Origin: Streptomyces sp. CBMA152
Lineage (GTDB): Bacteria; Actinomycetota; Actinomycetes; Streptomycetales; Streptomycetaceae
DNA: 64,000 nt
Direction: 5' to 3'
NCBI RefSeq assembly: GCF_014596475.1
Contig: NZ_MECJ01000032.1
Location: forward strand, 1-64,000
The stretch's first letter is position 1; every line of letters starts with the position of its first letter. The notes below the pieces were generated by a model. It saw only the letters and a list, made by a program, of their open reading frames with translations. It was not told the origin of the DNA and ran no database searches. Both the position numbers and the translations under genes were made by a program. Below, in pieces: positions 53,199 through 62,799 of this stretch.

Positions 53199-54185
53199 GT
53201 GGTCGACGGCGTGGAGCAGCTCAACGCGCACTTCGAGGCGCTGCTCGCGGCCGGGGAGCAGATCGAGCCGAGGGACTGGATGCCCGACGGCTACCGGCGG
53301 ATGCTGGTCCGCCAGATCTCCCAGCACGCGCACTCCGAGATCATCGGTATGCAGCCCGAGGGCGCCTGGCTCACCCGGGCCCCCTCGCTGCACCGCAAGG
53401 CCAGTCTGCTCGCCAAGGTGCAGGACGAGGCCGGTCACGGGCTCTATCTGTACTCGGCGGCCGAAACCCTCGGGGTGGACCGCGACGACCTCCTCGACGC
53501 CCTGCACAGCGGCCATCAGCGCTATGCCGCCACCTTCAACCACCCCGCCCTGACCTGGGCGGACACCGGCGCCATCGCGTGGCTGACGGACGGCGCGGCG
53601 GTGGTGAACCAGGCGCCGCTGTGCCACACCTCGTACGGGCCGTACGCCCGGGCGATGCGCCGGGTCTGCCAGGAGGAGGCGTTCCACGTCCGCCAGGGCT
53701 ATGACGTGCTGTGGTCGCTGTGCCAGGGCACCGACGCACAGCGGGAGATGGCGCAGGACGCGGTCAACCGCTGGTGGCTGCCGGCGGTGGCGCTGATGTT
53801 CGGCCCGCCCGACACGGTGGCGGGCGGCGCGGACGACCGTACGGCGGCGATGGGCGCGGCGGTGTCGCAGCGCTCGATGGCCTGGGGCATCAAGCGGCAC
53901 ACCAACGACGAGCTGCGCCAGCGGTTCGTCGACAACTGCGTGCCGCAGGCCGAGCGGCTGGGGGTGACCCTGCCCGACCCGGCGATCCGCTGGAACGAGG
54001 AGCGCGGGCACTACGACTTCAGCCCGATCGACTGGCAGATGTTCCGCGGCGCGCTCGGCGACGGCTCGCAGTGCAGCCGCCAGCGGCTCGCCCACCGGGT
54101 GGCCGCGCACGACGACGGTGCCTGGGTGCGTGCGGCGGTCGACGCGTACGCGGCGGGCCAGGACGACGAGAGGCATGGGTCATGA
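53199..54185 (+). CDS. antH: AntH, PaaA-like diiron oxygenase catalytic subunit
   Basis: 328 residues. Ferritin-like diiron motifs E47, E77-x-x-H80 ([11 protein letters not shown]) and E160-x-x-H163 ([12 protein letters not shown]), as in the phenylacetyl-CoA epoxidase alpha subunit PaaA. In antimycin biosynthesis the AntHIJKL complex oxidises AntG-bound anthranilate, leading to 3-aminosalicylate by a 1,2-shift. GTG start with AAGGGG 7 bases upstream. First gene of antHIJKLMNO; coupled to antI by ATGA. Confidence 0.94.
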   Translation: MVDGVEQLNAHFEALLAAGEQIEPRDWMPDGYRRMLVRQISQHAHSEIIGMQPEGAWLTRAPSLHRKASLLAKVQDEAGHGLYLYSAAETLGVDRDDLLDALHSGHQRYAATFNHPALTWADTGAIAWLTDGAAVVNQAPLCHTSYGPYARAMRRVCQEEAFHVRQGYDVLWSLCQGTDAQREMAQDAVNRWWLPAVALMFGPPDTVAGGADDRTAAMGAAVSQRSMAWGIKRHTNDELRQRFVDNCVPQAERLGVTLPDPAIRWNEERGHYDFSPIDWQMFRGALGDGSQCSRQRLAHRVAAHDDGAWVRAAVDAYAAGQDDERHGS

Positions 54186-54484
54186 GCGAGCGGTCCGCGC
54201 GGGTGCAGACGCCGTGGGAGGTGTTCATCCGGCCGCGCCGGGGCCTGGCCCATCAGCATGTGGGCTCGGTCCACGGGGCCGACGCCGACATGGCGCTCGC
54301 CAACGCCCGTGATCTGTACACCCGTCGGGGCGAGACCGTCTCGGTGTGGGTGGTGCGCTCGGAGGCGGTGCACGCCGCGTCCCCGAGCGAGAAGGACCCG
54401 TTCTTCAGCAACGCCTCCCACAAGCCGTACCGATACCCCGAGCACTACATCCCGTTGAACGAGGAAAGCGGCCATGACGGCTAG
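54182..54484 (+). CDS. antI: AntI, PaaB-like oxygenase subunit
   Basis: 100 residues, matching PaaB in length and blocks: [35 protein letters not shown] and the end segment [19 protein letters not shown]. PaaB is a small subunit that helps assemble the epoxidase and has no active site. The ATG overlaps the antH stop by 4 bases, and the end overlaps antJ by 11 bases. Confidence 0.93.
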   Translation: MSERSARVQTPWEVFIRPRRGLAHQHVGSVHGADADMALANARDLYTRRGETVSVWVVRSEAVHAASPSEKDPFFSNASHKPYRYPEHYIPLNEESGHDG

Positions 54485-55250
54485 TGCGACCGGAACCCCG
54501 GACCCCGACCTCGCCGCGTACGCGCTGCGGCTCGGCGACGACGCGCTGGTCCTCAGCCAGCGGCTGTGCGCCCTGGTGACGCGGGCGCCCACCATCGAGG
54601 AGGACCTGGCACTCGCCAACATCGCCCTCGACCTGCTCGGCCACGCCCGCCTTCTGCTCACGTACAGCGGTCAGTCGGACGGCACCGGCCGCAGCGACGA
54701 CGAGCTCGCCTACCACCGCAGTGAGCGCGAGTTCCGCAACACGCTGCTGATGGAGCTGGCGCCCGCGGACTTCGCGGTGACCATCGCCCGACAGCTGGTG
54801 TACGCGCACTACAGCAGGCTGCTGTTCGGCGCCCTGGAGAAGTCCTCCGACGAGACGCTGTCGGCCTTCGCCGCCCGGGCCGCCCGCGAAGGCGAGTACC
54901 ACCAGATGCACGCCTCCCAGTGGACCGTACGCCTTGGCCGGGGCACCCAGGAGAGCCGCCGCCGGATGCAGGCCGCGCTCGACCACATCTGGCCTTACGC
55001 GGCCGAGCTGTTCGAGCCCGACGACCTGGCGGAGCGGCTGGACGCCGAGGGCAGGGCCGTCGCCCCGGCCCGGCTGCGTGCGGAGTGGGAGCGGGAGGTC
55101 GCTGCCGTGATCGAGGACGCGCGCCTGACCGTTCCCACTGCTTCCTGGCAGGCGACCGGCGGTCGCTCGGGGCTGCACACCGAGGCGTTCGGTCCGCTGA
55201 TGGGCGAGTTCCGGTCGGTGCGGCTGCAGTACCCGGGAGGCACCTGGTGA
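54474..55250 (+). CDS. antJ: AntJ, PaaC-like oxygenase structural subunit
   Basis: 258 residues, ferritin-like fold of PaaC. Family blocks are LRLGDDALVLSQRLCALVTR, LANIALDLLGHARLLLTY, ELAYHRSEREFRNTLLMELA and EYHQMHASQWTVRLGRGT. PaaC pairs with PaaA in the catalytic heterodimer but lacks the metal site. It overlaps antI by 11 bases and antK by 4 bases. Confidence 0.93.
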   Translation: MTASATGTPDPDLAAYALRLGDDALVLSQRLCALVTRAPTIEEDLALANIALDLLGHARLLLTYSGQSDGTGRSDDELAYHRSEREFRNTLLMELAPADFAVTIARQLVYAHYSRLLFGALEKSSDETLSAFAARAAREGEYHQMHASQWTVRLGRGTQESRRRMQAALDHIWPYAAELFEPDDLAERLDAEGRAVAPARLRAEWEREVAAVIEDARLTVPTASWQATGGRSGLHTEAFGPLMGEFRSVRLQYPGGTW

Positions 55251-55744
55251 GCGCTTCGGCCCGGCTCCCCGCCGAGCAGGTGCGGGAGCGTGTGAACACC
55301 GTCCCGGACCCCGAACTGCCCATGGTGTCGCTGGCCGACCTCGGCGTGATCCGTGCGGTGGAGACGGCCGCCGACGGCGCCCTGGAAGTCGTCATCACCC
55401 CGACGTTCCTGGGCTGCCCGGCGATGCCCGCGATCGAGGCCGGGATCCGGGACGTGCTCGCGGAGAGCGGCCATCCCGACGGACGGGTGCGGCAGGTACT
55501 CTCGCCTGCCTGGACCACCGACTGGATCAGCGCCGAGGGCCGCCGCAAGCTCTCCGAGCACGGCATCGTGCCGCCCGGCCCCGCCAAGGCGCCGCTGTCG
55601 GTCCGGATCGGCCTGGGTGTCGCCTGCCCCAACTGCGGCTCCGTGGCGACCCGTCCGCAGAGCCCGTTCGGGGCGACCCGCTGCCAAGCCGTCCTGGTCT
55701 GCACCGCGTGCCAGGAGACCTTCGCGCATCTGAAGGCGATGTGA
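55247..55744 (+). CDS. antK: AntK, PaaD-like maturation protein
   Basis: 165 residues. An N-terminal MIP18/DUF59 domain (VPDPELPMVSLADLGVIRAV and TPTFLGCPAMPAIEAGI) is followed by a C-terminal zinc-ribbon: CPNC, then a cysteine in GATRCQAV, then CTAC. PaaD-type proteins help build iron-sulfur clusters for the oxygenase system. GTG start overlapping antJ (GTGA). Confidence 0.92.
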   Translation: MSASARLPAEQVRERVNTVPDPELPMVSLADLGVIRAVETAADGALEVVITPTFLGCPAMPAIEAGIRDVLAESGHPDGRVRQVLSPAWTTDWISAEGRRKLSEHGIVPPGPAKAPLSVRIGLGVACPNCGSVATRPQSPFGATRCQAVLVCTACQETFAHLKAM

Positions 55745-55753
55745 CGCACCATC

Positions 55754-56881
55754 ATGACGACATCGACGACACCGGACGTATCCGATGCGGCTGCCGCGCC
55801 CACCGCTCCGGCGCGGCGCGCGACCGGCTGGCACCGGCTGCCGGTCACCGGGGTGCAGCCGGTCGGCGACGAGTCCGTGGCGATCAGCCTCGCCGTGCCC
55901 GCCCACCTCGCGGACGTCTTCGCCCACCGCGCCGGCCAGCACGTGGTCGTACGGCACCGACCTGAAGGCCGGGAGCTGCGCCGCAGCTACTCGGTCTGCC
56001 TTCCGCCGCACGGCCCGTCGGGCCTGCGCCTGGTGGTCAAGCGTCTGGGCGCCGACGGGTTCGCCGAGTACGCCACGACGGAGCTGACCGCGGGCGACAC
56101 CCTCGAACTCGGCCCGCCCACCGGTGACTTCCAGCTCGCGCCGAAGCCCGGCGCCCACCACATCCTGGTCGCCGGAGGCAGCGGCATCACCCCGCTGCTG
56201 AGCATGGCGGCGGCCGCACTGCGCGACGACCCCGACTGCCGGGTCTCACTGATCTACGCCAACCGCACCGCACAGTCCGTACTCCTCGCCGACGAACTGA
56301 CCGATCTCAAGGACGCGTACGTCGAGCGGTTCTTCGTGCTGCACGTACTGTCGCGGGAGACGCGCGAGAGCGAGCTGCTCTCCGGCCGGATCGAGGGCGC
56401 ACGGCTGCCGCGGCTGCTCGCACTGCTCGGCGCGGAACCGGACGACAGCGCGTACTTCTACCTCTGCGGCCCGTGGGGCCTGGTGGAGACGGTGCGCGAG
56501 GCGCTCACCCGGTGGGGCGCCGACCCGGACCGGGTGCGCTTCGAGCTCTTCTCCACCGGCGGCGGACTGCCCCCGGCCCCGCCGCCCGAGCCGCTGGGCC
56601 GCACCGGCCTCATCTCCGCCCGCCTGGCCGGACGCACCACCGAGACCGTGATGCGGCCCGAGGACCGGGTGGTGCTCGACGCCGTACTGCGCGCGCGGCC
56701 CGAGACGCCGTACTCCTGCCGTGACGGACTGTGCGGCAGCTGCCGGGCCAAGGTGACCCGGGGCAGCGCGGTGATGGACCGTCAATATGCCCTGGGATCA
56801 GCCGAGTTGGCCGCCGGATACACCCTCCCCTGCCGGGCCCGGCCCGAGTCGGACGAGATCGCGCTCGACTTCGACGCGTGA
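55754..56881 (+). CDS. antL: AntL, PaaE-like reductase
   Basis: 375 residues. FAD-binding barrel with RSYSVCLPP, an NAD(P)H domain with LVAGGSGITPLLSMA, and a C-terminal plant-type [2Fe-2S] ferredoxin domain with C-x4-C-x2-C in CRDGLCGSC and the fourth cysteine in TLPCRARP. It passes electrons from NADPH to the AntHIJ diiron site. Start ATG 9 bases after antK. Confidence 0.94.
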   Translation: MTTSTTPDVSDAAAAPTAPARRATGWHRLPVTGVQPVGDESVAISLAVPAHLADVFAHRAGQHVVVRHRPEGRELRRSYSVCLPPHGPSGLRLVVKRLGADGFAEYATTELTAGDTLELGPPTGDFQLAPKPGAHHILVAGGSGITPLLSMAAAALRDDPDCRVSLIYANRTAQSVLLADELTDLKDAYVERFFVLHVLSRETRESELLSGRIEGARLPRLLALLGAEPDDSAYFYLCGPWGLVETVREALTRWGADPDRVRFELFSTGGGLPPAPPPEPLGRTGLISARLAGRTTETVMRPEDRVVLDAVLRARPETPYSCRDGLCGSCRAKVTRGSAVMDRQYALGSAELAAGYTLPCRARPESDEIALDFDA

Positions 56882-56944
56882 CCGTCCTCGACACCCGAGC
56901 ACCGGCACACACCCCCGTCCAGACACCACAGGAGCGCAGTGACC

Positions 56945-57727
56945 ATGACGAATGCGGGCAGGCTGAGCGACCGTACGGCGCTGGTGACCGGCGGCAGCCG
57001 GGGAATCGGCCGGGCGATCTCGCTGCGCCTCGCCGCCGAGGGCGCGCTGGTGGGCGTCCACTACGGAACCCGCACCGAGACCGCCGAGCAGACCGTCGCC
57101 GACATCGAGGCGGCGGGCGGGAAGGCGTTCGCGCTGCGGGCCGAGCTCGGTGTGCCGGGCGACGCCGAGGCACTGTGGACCGCGTTCGACAAGGAACTCG
57201 ATGCGTACGGCGCCCGGCCCGGCGTGGACGTCCTCGTCAACAACGCCGGGATCACCCTGCCCAAGCGGATCGGCGACGTCGGCGAGGAGGAGTACGACCG
57301 GCTCTTCGCGATCAACGTCAAGGCCCCGTTCTTCGTGATCCAGCAGGGCCTCGGCCGGCTGCGCGACGGCGGCCGGATCATCAACATCTCGTCCGCCGTC
57401 ACCCGGATCGCCGTGCCCCACATCTCCGCGTACGCGATGACCAAGGGCGCCCTCGACACGCTCACCCTGGCTCTGGCCCAGGACCTGGGCCCGCGCGGCA
57501 TCACCGTCAACTCGGTGGCGCCCGGGTTCACGTTCACCGAGATCAACCCGACGCTCAAGGCGCAGAGCGTGGTGGACAGGTACGCGGCCGCCTCCGTCTT
57601 CAACCGGATGGGCCGGCCGTCGGACATCGCCGACGTGGTGGCGTTCGTGGCGAGCGACGACGCCCGCTGGGTCACCGGCCAGTGCCTGGACGCGACCGGG
57701 GGCGCGCACATCGGAATGCCGTCCTGA
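56945..57727 (+). CDS. antM: AntM, short-chain ketoreductase
   Basis: 260 residues, classical SDR. The cofactor loop is TGGSRGIG, with NNAG, catalytic Ser in INISSAV and Y-x-x-x-K in SAYAMTKGAL. AntM reduces the C8 ketone of the dilactone so that AntB can acylate it. AGGAG lies 10 bases before this ATG; a GTG two codons earlier is an alternative start. Confidence 0.92.
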   Translation: MTNAGRLSDRTALVTGGSRGIGRAISLRLAAEGALVGVHYGTRTETAEQTVADIEAAGGKAFALRAELGVPGDAEALWTAFDKELDAYGARPGVDVLVNNAGITLPKRIGDVGEEEYDRLFAINVKAPFFVIQQGLGRLRDGGRIINISSAVTRIAVPHISAYAMTKGALDTLTLALAQDLGPRGITVNSVAPGFTFTEINPTLKAQSVVDRYAAASVFNRMGRPSDIADVVAFVASDDARWVTGQCLDATGGAHIGMPS

Positions 57728-57758
57728 CCACCGGCCCTTCCCCGACCTACGGAGACCC

Positions 57759-58610
57759 ATGACCGAGCACACCACGTCCCTTGCCGCGTCCTCAGCCCCC
57801 GACGGAGCGCCCCAGCTGCGCTTCGAGGGCACGACACCGTACGAGGACTACATCCACGCCTCGGTGCTGTCCTCCCTCCAACGACCGCTCTCCAACGACC
57901 CCGGCGAGATGGCGTTCATCGTCACCACCCAGGTCATGGAGCTCTGGTTCACCCTCATCGTGTACGAGTGGCGGGCCGCGCGGGACGCGTTACTCAAGGA
58001 CGACCTCGAACTCGCCATGGACGCGTTACGCCGCAGTCAGCGCTCCCACCAGGCGCTCAACCACTCGTGGCAGCCGCTCGCCGCGCTGACGCCCGCTCAG
58101 TTCAACGGCTTCAGGGCGGCGTTCGGCGAGGCGTCGGGGTTCCAGTCGGCTCAGTACCGCCATATGGAGTTCCTGCTCGCCGACAAGTCCCGCTCCCTGG
58201 TCCAGGCGCACCGGGGCCACCCTGCGGTGTACGCGGAGCTGGAGGAGGCGCTGGCCGAGCCGTCGCTCTACGACGAGGTGCTGCGCTATCTGTACCGGCG
58301 CGGACTGCCCGTCCCCGAGCATGTGCTGGAGCGGGACGTGACCGAGCCGTACCAGCCCGACGGATGGGTCGAGGAGGTCTGGCGGCAGATCTACGCCGGG
58401 CCGCAGAACGACCCGCTGGTGCAGCTCGGCGAGACACTGACCGAGGTCGCCGAGCTGGTGCTGCGCTGGCGCAGCGACCACCTCCTCGCCACCCGCCGGG
58501 CGATGGGCGCCAAGTCGGGCAGTGGTGGCTCCCCGGGTGTGGCGTGGCTGGAGAAGCGCGCCAACCGGTCCGTGTTCCCCGAGCTCTGGACGGCGCGCGG
58601 CTATGTCTAG
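57759..58610 (+). CDS. antN: AntN, tryptophan 2,3-dioxygenase
   Basis: 283 residues, heme dioxygenase family. Blocks seen are MAFIVTTQVMELWFTLIVYE, SGFQSAQYRHMEF and WRSDHLLATRRAMGAKSGSG, the last with the proximal heme histidine. It opens the indole ring of tryptophan to N-formylkynurenine, the first step toward anthranilate. Its stop overlaps the start of antO by 8 bases. Confidence 0.94.
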   Translation: MTEHTTSLAASSAPDGAPQLRFEGTTPYEDYIHASVLSSLQRPLSNDPGEMAFIVTTQVMELWFTLIVYEWRAARDALLKDDLELAMDALRRSQRSHQALNHSWQPLAALTPAQFNGFRAAFGEASGFQSAQYRHMEFLLADKSRSLVQAHRGHPAVYAELEEALAEPSLYDEVLRYLYRRGLPVPEHVLERDVTEPYQPDGWVEEVWRQIYAGPQNDPLVQLGETLTEVAELVLRWRSDHLLATRRAMGAKSGSGGSPGVAWLEKRANRSVFPELWTARGYV

Positions 58611-59406
58611 GATCCCTTCCGCGTTCGCGGCCGAGGAGGAGCGCCGGGTCCTGAGCATCAGGCCGGTGCTGGCTCCCGTACACCGCAAGTACGGCTCTCA
58701 TCCGCATCAGGTGTACGACCTGTGGCCCGCCGAGGACCCCGACGCCCCGGTGGTGATGCTGCTGCACGGCGGCTACTGGCGCTACGACCGGATGCATCTG
58801 ACGCCGTTCGCGGCGCATCTGGCACAGCACGGGCTCACCACGATCCTGCCGGGCTTCCGTCGGTCGGGCGGCGCGGGCGGCTACCCCGCGACCTTCGACG
58901 ACATCGCGCTCGCCGTGGACACGATCACCGACGGGCGCCCGTTCGTCCTGGCGGGCCACTGCTCCGGCGGGCATCTCGCCCTGTGGGCGGGCGCCCGCGC
59001 CCTGCTGCCCGAGGACTCGCCCTGGTACACCACCCGGCTGCCCTCGGCGGTCCTGGGCCTGGCCCCGCTCACCGATCTGCAAGCCACGATCCGCGACGAC
59101 CTCAGCGACGGCGCGGGCCTGCAACTGCTCGGCGGCGCCGACCAGGTCGAGGCGAGGCTCCCGCTGGTCGACCCGCTCACGATCCTGCGCGAGAAGGGTT
59201 CCACGGGCGTACGGACGGTGGTGCTGCACGGTGAGGTCGACGAGGAGGTGCCGCTCGGCCAGTTCTCCGACTACGCGGCCGTCCACCACGACGCCGAGCT
59301 CGTCACCCTGCCGGGCATCGGCCACTACACCCTGATCGAACCGGGCTCCAAGGCGTCGGTGGCGGTGATCGACACGCTGAAGCGCCTGTCGTCGCCGCAG
59401 CCGTAG
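58603..59406 (+). CDS. antO: AntO, kynurenine-formamidase-like alpha/beta hydrolase
   Basis: 267 residues. The HGGYW oxyanion motif (55-59) typical of arylformamidases, the nucleophile Ser121 in AGHCSGGHLAL, and the catalytic His in LPGIGHYTLIEP. In context it deals with N-formylkynurenine made by AntN. ATG at 58603 overlaps the antN stop; longer frames belong to antN shadow. Last ant gene seen: no kynureninase (antP) follows, so this step must be supplied elsewhere in the genome. Confidence 0.92.
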   Translation: MSRIPSAFAAEEERRVLSIRPVLAPVHRKYGSHPHQVYDLWPAEDPDAPVVMLLHGGYWRYDRMHLTPFAAHLAQHGLTTILPGFRRSGGAGGYPATFDDIALAVDTITDGRPFVLAGHCSGGHLALWAGARALLPEDSPWYTTRLPSAVLGLAPLTDLQATIRDDLSDGAGLQLLGGADQVEARLPLVDPLTILREKGSTGVRTVVLHGEVDEEVPLGQFSDYAAVHHDAELVTLPGIGHYTLIEPGSKASVAVIDTLKRLSSPQP

Positions 59407-59430
59407 CGCTCCTGCAAAGGCGGGGACACG

Positions 59431-59479
59431 GGGGTGCACAGGCGTTTACCCTAAGAGGGGGTAAACGCCTGTGCACCCC
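59431..59479. promoter_or_regulatory. Perfect 21-bp inverted repeat between antO and the MFS gene
   Basis: Arms 59431-59451 and 59459-59479 are exact complements with a 7-base centre (TAAGAGG). It starts 24 bases after the antO stop and ends 24 bases before the MFS start, so could be terminator, operator of the TetR protein encoded behind the MFS gene, or both. Inner symmetry GTTTAC/GTAAAC is typical of TetR half sites. Confidence 0.8.
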
Positions 59480-59503
59480 TTTGTGGACCAACCCTGGAGC
59501 AGC

Positions 59504-60991
59504 ATGACCCCGGCGACAGCCGCACCGACACCCACCGGCGCCCACCCCTCCCGTGCGCGGTTCGTCGTCCCCGTCCTCGCGTTCTGCGGCGTCGTCGTCG
59601 CCGTGATGCAGACCCTCGTCGTACCGCTCCTGCCGCATGTCCCGGCCCTCACCGGAAGCAGCCCGGGCGCCGCGGGCTGGCTGGTCACCATCACGTTGCT
59701 CACCGGCGCGGTCTTCACCCCGGTCCTCGGCCGGGTCGGCGACATGTACGGCAAGCGGCGCGTCCTGCTCGCCTCGCTGTGGGTGCTGACCGCCGGATCC
59801 GTGCTGTGCGCCGCGACCTCCGACATCGGGGTGCTGATCGCGGGCCGGGCGCTGCAAGGCGCCGCCCTCGCCGTCATCCCGCTCGGCATCAGCATCATCC
59901 GCGACGAGCTGCCGCCCGAGCGGGTGCTGCCGTCCATCGCGCTGATGAGCTCCACGCTCGGCATCGGCGCCGCCGTCGGACTGCCGGTGGCCGCCGTGGT
60001 GGTCGAGAACTTCGACTGGCACACCATGTTCTGGGCCTCGGCCGCGCTCGGGCTCCTCGATCTCGTCCTGGTGCTGTGGATCGTGCCGGAGTCGCCGGTG
60101 CGCACCCCGGGCCGCTTCGACGTGCTCGGCACGCTCGGGCTCACCGCCGCGCTCGTCGGCCTGCTGCTGGCGATCACCCAGGGATCCGACTGGGGCTGGA
60201 CCTCCGCACGCATCCTCGGCCTGCTCGGCGGGGCCGTGGTCATCGCCCTGTTCTGGGGGCGTTACGAGCTGCGCACCGCGTCCCCGATGGTCGACCTGCG
60301 CGTCTCGGCGCGCCCCGCAGTCCTGCTCACCAACGTCGCCGCGCTCTTGATCGGGTTCGCCTTCTACGCCAACTCGTTGGTCACCGCGCAGATGGTGCAG
60401 GAGCCCAAGGCGACCGGCTACGGCCTCGGCGCCTCGATCGTCGTCAGCGGACTGTGCCTGCTGCCCGGCGGTCTGTCGATGGTGGCGCTCTCGCCGGTCT
60501 CCGCGAAGATATCGGCGACGTACGGCCCCAAGACCGCGCTCGCGATCGCCGCCTCCATCATGGCGGTCGGCTATGTCATACGGTTCTTCACCAGCCACAG
60601 CCTCTGGATGATCGTGGCCGGCGCCACCGTCGTCTCGGCCGGTACCGCCATCGCGTACTCGGCGCTCCCGGCGCTCGTGATGCGGGCCGTCCCGGTGAGC
60701 GAGACCGGCGCCGCCAACGGCCTCAACACCCTGATGCGCTCGGTCGGTCAGGCCTGTTGCAGCGCGGTGGTCACGGCCGTCCTCTCGCACGTCACGTTCG
60801 TCGCGGCGGGGCGTGTGGCGCCCACGCTGCACGCGTATCTGCTGGTCTTCCTCGTGGCGGCCGGTGCGGCCCTGGCCGCTCTGGTGGCGACGCTGTTCCT
60901 GCCCTCCGGGCGAGCGCCGCGCCCGGAGGCTGCCGTCCCCGGTACGGTCGGGGGGACGAGCCCGATGCCCGCGGCCCAGGAGGGCAGATGA
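59504..60991 (+). CDS. MFS drug-efflux transporter (DHA2-like)
   Basis: 495 residues, 12-14 membrane segments. Family blocks are LVTITLLTGAVFTPVLGRVG and DMYGKRRVLLASL (motif A between helices 2 and 3), GRALQGAALAVIPLGISIIRDE, and the motif-C-like STLGIGAAVGLPVAAVV. It probably exports a hydrophobic compound with proton antiport. The ATG has GGAG 5 bases upstream; the GTG at 59471 lies inside the inverted repeat. Coupled to a TetR gene by ATGA. A role in antimycin export is possible by position. Confidence 0.88.
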   Translation: MTPATAAPTPTGAHPSRARFVVPVLAFCGVVVAVMQTLVVPLLPHVPALTGSSPGAAGWLVTITLLTGAVFTPVLGRVGDMYGKRRVLLASLWVLTAGSVLCAATSDIGVLIAGRALQGAALAVIPLGISIIRDELPPERVLPSIALMSSTLGIGAAVGLPVAAVVVENFDWHTMFWASAALGLLDLVLVLWIVPESPVRTPGRFDVLGTLGLTAALVGLLLAITQGSDWGWTSARILGLLGGAVVIALFWGRYELRTASPMVDLRVSARPAVLLTNVAALLIGFAFYANSLVTAQMVQEPKATGYGLGASIVVSGLCLLPGGLSMVALSPVSAKISATYGPKTALAIAASIMAVGYVIRFFTSHSLWMIVAGATVVSAGTAIAYSALPALVMRAVPVSETGAANGLNTLMRSVGQACCSAVVTAVLSHVTFVAAGRVAPTLHAYLLVFLVAAGAALAALVATLFLPSGRAPRPEAAVPGTVGGTSPMPAAQEGR

Positions 60992-61578
60992 CCACCGCCG
61001 AGCACACCGGCACCGCCGACCGGGGCGAGAGCCCGGCCCCCGAACACGGCACCGGCCGCGACGCCATCCTGCGCGCCGCGCGCCGCGCGTTCGCCCTGCG
61101 CCCCTACGCCGAGGTGACCATGCGGGGCATCGCCGCCGACGCGGGGGTCAGCGCGTCCCTCATCGTCAAGCGGTTCGGCAGCAAGGAGCAGCTGTTCACC
61201 ACGGTCGCCGACTTCCGGCCCGCCGCCGACGAACTGTTCGCGGCCGCGCCCGCCGAACTCGGGCGGCATCTGGTCGTCACGATGCTGCGGCTGCGTGACG
61301 AGTTCCGCGGCGACCCGCTGCTGCGCGTGGTCTTCGCCCTCGGCAACGACGACGAGCGCGCGCTGCTGCGCGACCGCTTCCGCGAACAGGTCACAGCCCG
61401 CCTCGCCGAACAACTCCTGGGCCACGAACGGGAGTTGCGAGCCGAACTGATCGCGGGTCAGCTGCTCGGGCTCGGCGCGACCCTGAGCCTGCACCGCCCG
61501 GGCGCGGGCAACAGCGCGAAGCCCGAACGTCTCGTGGAGCTGTACGCGCCCGGGCTCCAGCGGCTGATCGACAGCTGA
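60988..61578 (+). CDS. TetR-family transcriptional regulator
   Basis: 196 residues. The helix-turn-helix is MRGIAADAGVSASLIVKRFG followed by SKEQLF; note I-V-K-R-F-G where most TetR proteins have Y-Y-H-F. The C-terminal ligand domain belongs to the TetR_C type with RLVVTML-like helices. The ATG overlaps the MFS stop, so it is likely the repressor of its own operon, acting on the 21-bp repeat upstream. Convergent with the histidine kinase gene, 15 bases apart. Confidence 0.9.
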   Translation: MTTAEHTGTADRGESPAPEHGTGRDAILRAARRAFALRPYAEVTMRGIAADAGVSASLIVKRFGSKEQLFTTVADFRPAADELFAAAPAELGRHLVVTMLRLRDEFRGDPLLRVVFALGNDDERALLRDRFREQVTARLAEQLLGHERELRAELIAGQLLGLGATLSLHRPGAGNSAKPERLVELYAPGLQRLIDS

Positions 61579-61593
61579 TCCCCGACGTCCGCA

Positions 61594-62799
61594 TCAGGTG
61601 TGCGACGGCGGAGGCTCGTCCCCGGCCCCGAACACCACACGTACGGTCAGGCCGCCGCCCACGTCGTTCGCGTACGCCGTCGCCGTGGCCCCATGGGCGC
61701 GGGCGATCGAGGCGACGATGGACATACCGAGGCCCGCACCCTCGCCCGGGGCGTGGCGATGGCGCTGCTCAAGGCGCCGGAACGGTTCGAAGAGCAGGTG
61801 GACCGTCTCCCTGGGGATCTCCGGGCCGGTGTTGGTCACCGTGATGCCGTCGCGGCCGGTGCGGAGCTCCACCCGGCCGTGCGGCACGTTGTGGCGGATG
61901 CCGTTCGCGAGCAGATTGTGGAGCAGCCGGTCGAGCAGCACCGCGTCGCCGGGCACGGTCAGCGGCCCGGTGTGCAGCGTCACGGCCACGCCGCGCTCCT
62001 CGGCCTCCCGCGCCAGCGCGCCCGCCGCCTTCAGCGCGAGCTCGTGCACCGGCACCGGCTCACGCCGCTCCAGGCCCTGGTCGGAGGCCGCGAGCAGCAG
62101 CAGCCCGTCGATGATCCGCTCGCTGTCGTCCGCGACGTCGATCAACTTGGCCCGGATCCGCGCGACCTTCTCCGTGTCCGGCTCCCCCGCGAGCCCGATC
62201 TCGGCCGCCGCCCGCTGCACCGCGACCGGGGTACGCAGCTCATGGGCGGCGTTCGCAGCAAATCTCTGCTGCGCCGACACCAGCTGCTCCATCCGCCCCA
62301 GCATCCCGTCGAACGTGTCCGCGAGCTGCTTCAGCTCCCCCGGCGGCCCCGCCAGCGCGATCCGCTCGTGCAGGTTCTGGCCGGAGAGCCGTCGCGCGGT
62401 CTCGGTGATCACGGCGACCGGGCGCAGCACCCGGCCCGCCATCCACCAGGCGAGCGCGATGGACAGCACCGCGTAGGCGCACAGCACGATGACCGACACC
62501 GCGAGCAGCCGCTTCAGTGCCGCGTGCTCGACCGCGTCGCTGAGCGTGCGGGTGACCGCCATGCCCCTGACCACCCCCGGTGGCAGCGGCCCCGGACTCG
62601 CCGGTGCGGCGCTCGCCCACTCGCCGGTGGTCGGCAGGCCCTTGAGCTCCTTGGCCGGTACGGCCGTCGTCACCGCCGTACTGATCGACGCGTACAGACC
62701 CTGCTGGACCAGGAGATAGACGACGGCCGTCAGCAGGACGCCCGCCAGGACCAGGAGTCCGCCGTACAGGGCGGTGAGCCGCGCGCGTTCGGACTTCAT
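61594..62799 (-). CDS. OmpR-type sensor histidine kinase
   Basis: 401 residues. Two membrane segments (about 8-32 and 105-128) frame an extracytoplasmic loop of about 75 residues. A HAMP domain (MAGRVLRPVAVITETARRLS) precedes HisKA with phospho-His in FAANAAHELRTPVAV and HATPase_c with N-box LLHNLLANGIRHN and G-box EGAGLGMSIV. The ATG overlaps the regulator stop (ATGA). Confidence 0.92.
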   Translation of the reverse strand: MKSERARLTALYGGLLVLAGVLLTAVVYLLVQQGLYASISTAVTTAVPAKELKGLPTTGEWASAAPASPGPLPPGVVRGMAVTRTLSDAVEHAALKRLLAVSVIVLCAYAVLSIALAWWMAGRVLRPVAVITETARRLSGQNLHERIALAGPPGELKQLADTFDGMLGRMEQLVSAQQRFAANAAHELRTPVAVQRAAAEIGLAGEPDTEKVARIRAKLIDVADDSERIIDGLLLLAASDQGLERREPVPVHELALKAAGALAREAEERGVAVTLHTGPLTVPGDAVLLDRLLHNLLANGIRHNVPHGRVELRTGRDGITVTNTGPEIPRETVHLLFEPFRRLEQRHRHAPGEGAGLGMSIVASIARAHGATATAYANDVGGGLTVRVVFGAGDEPPPSHT

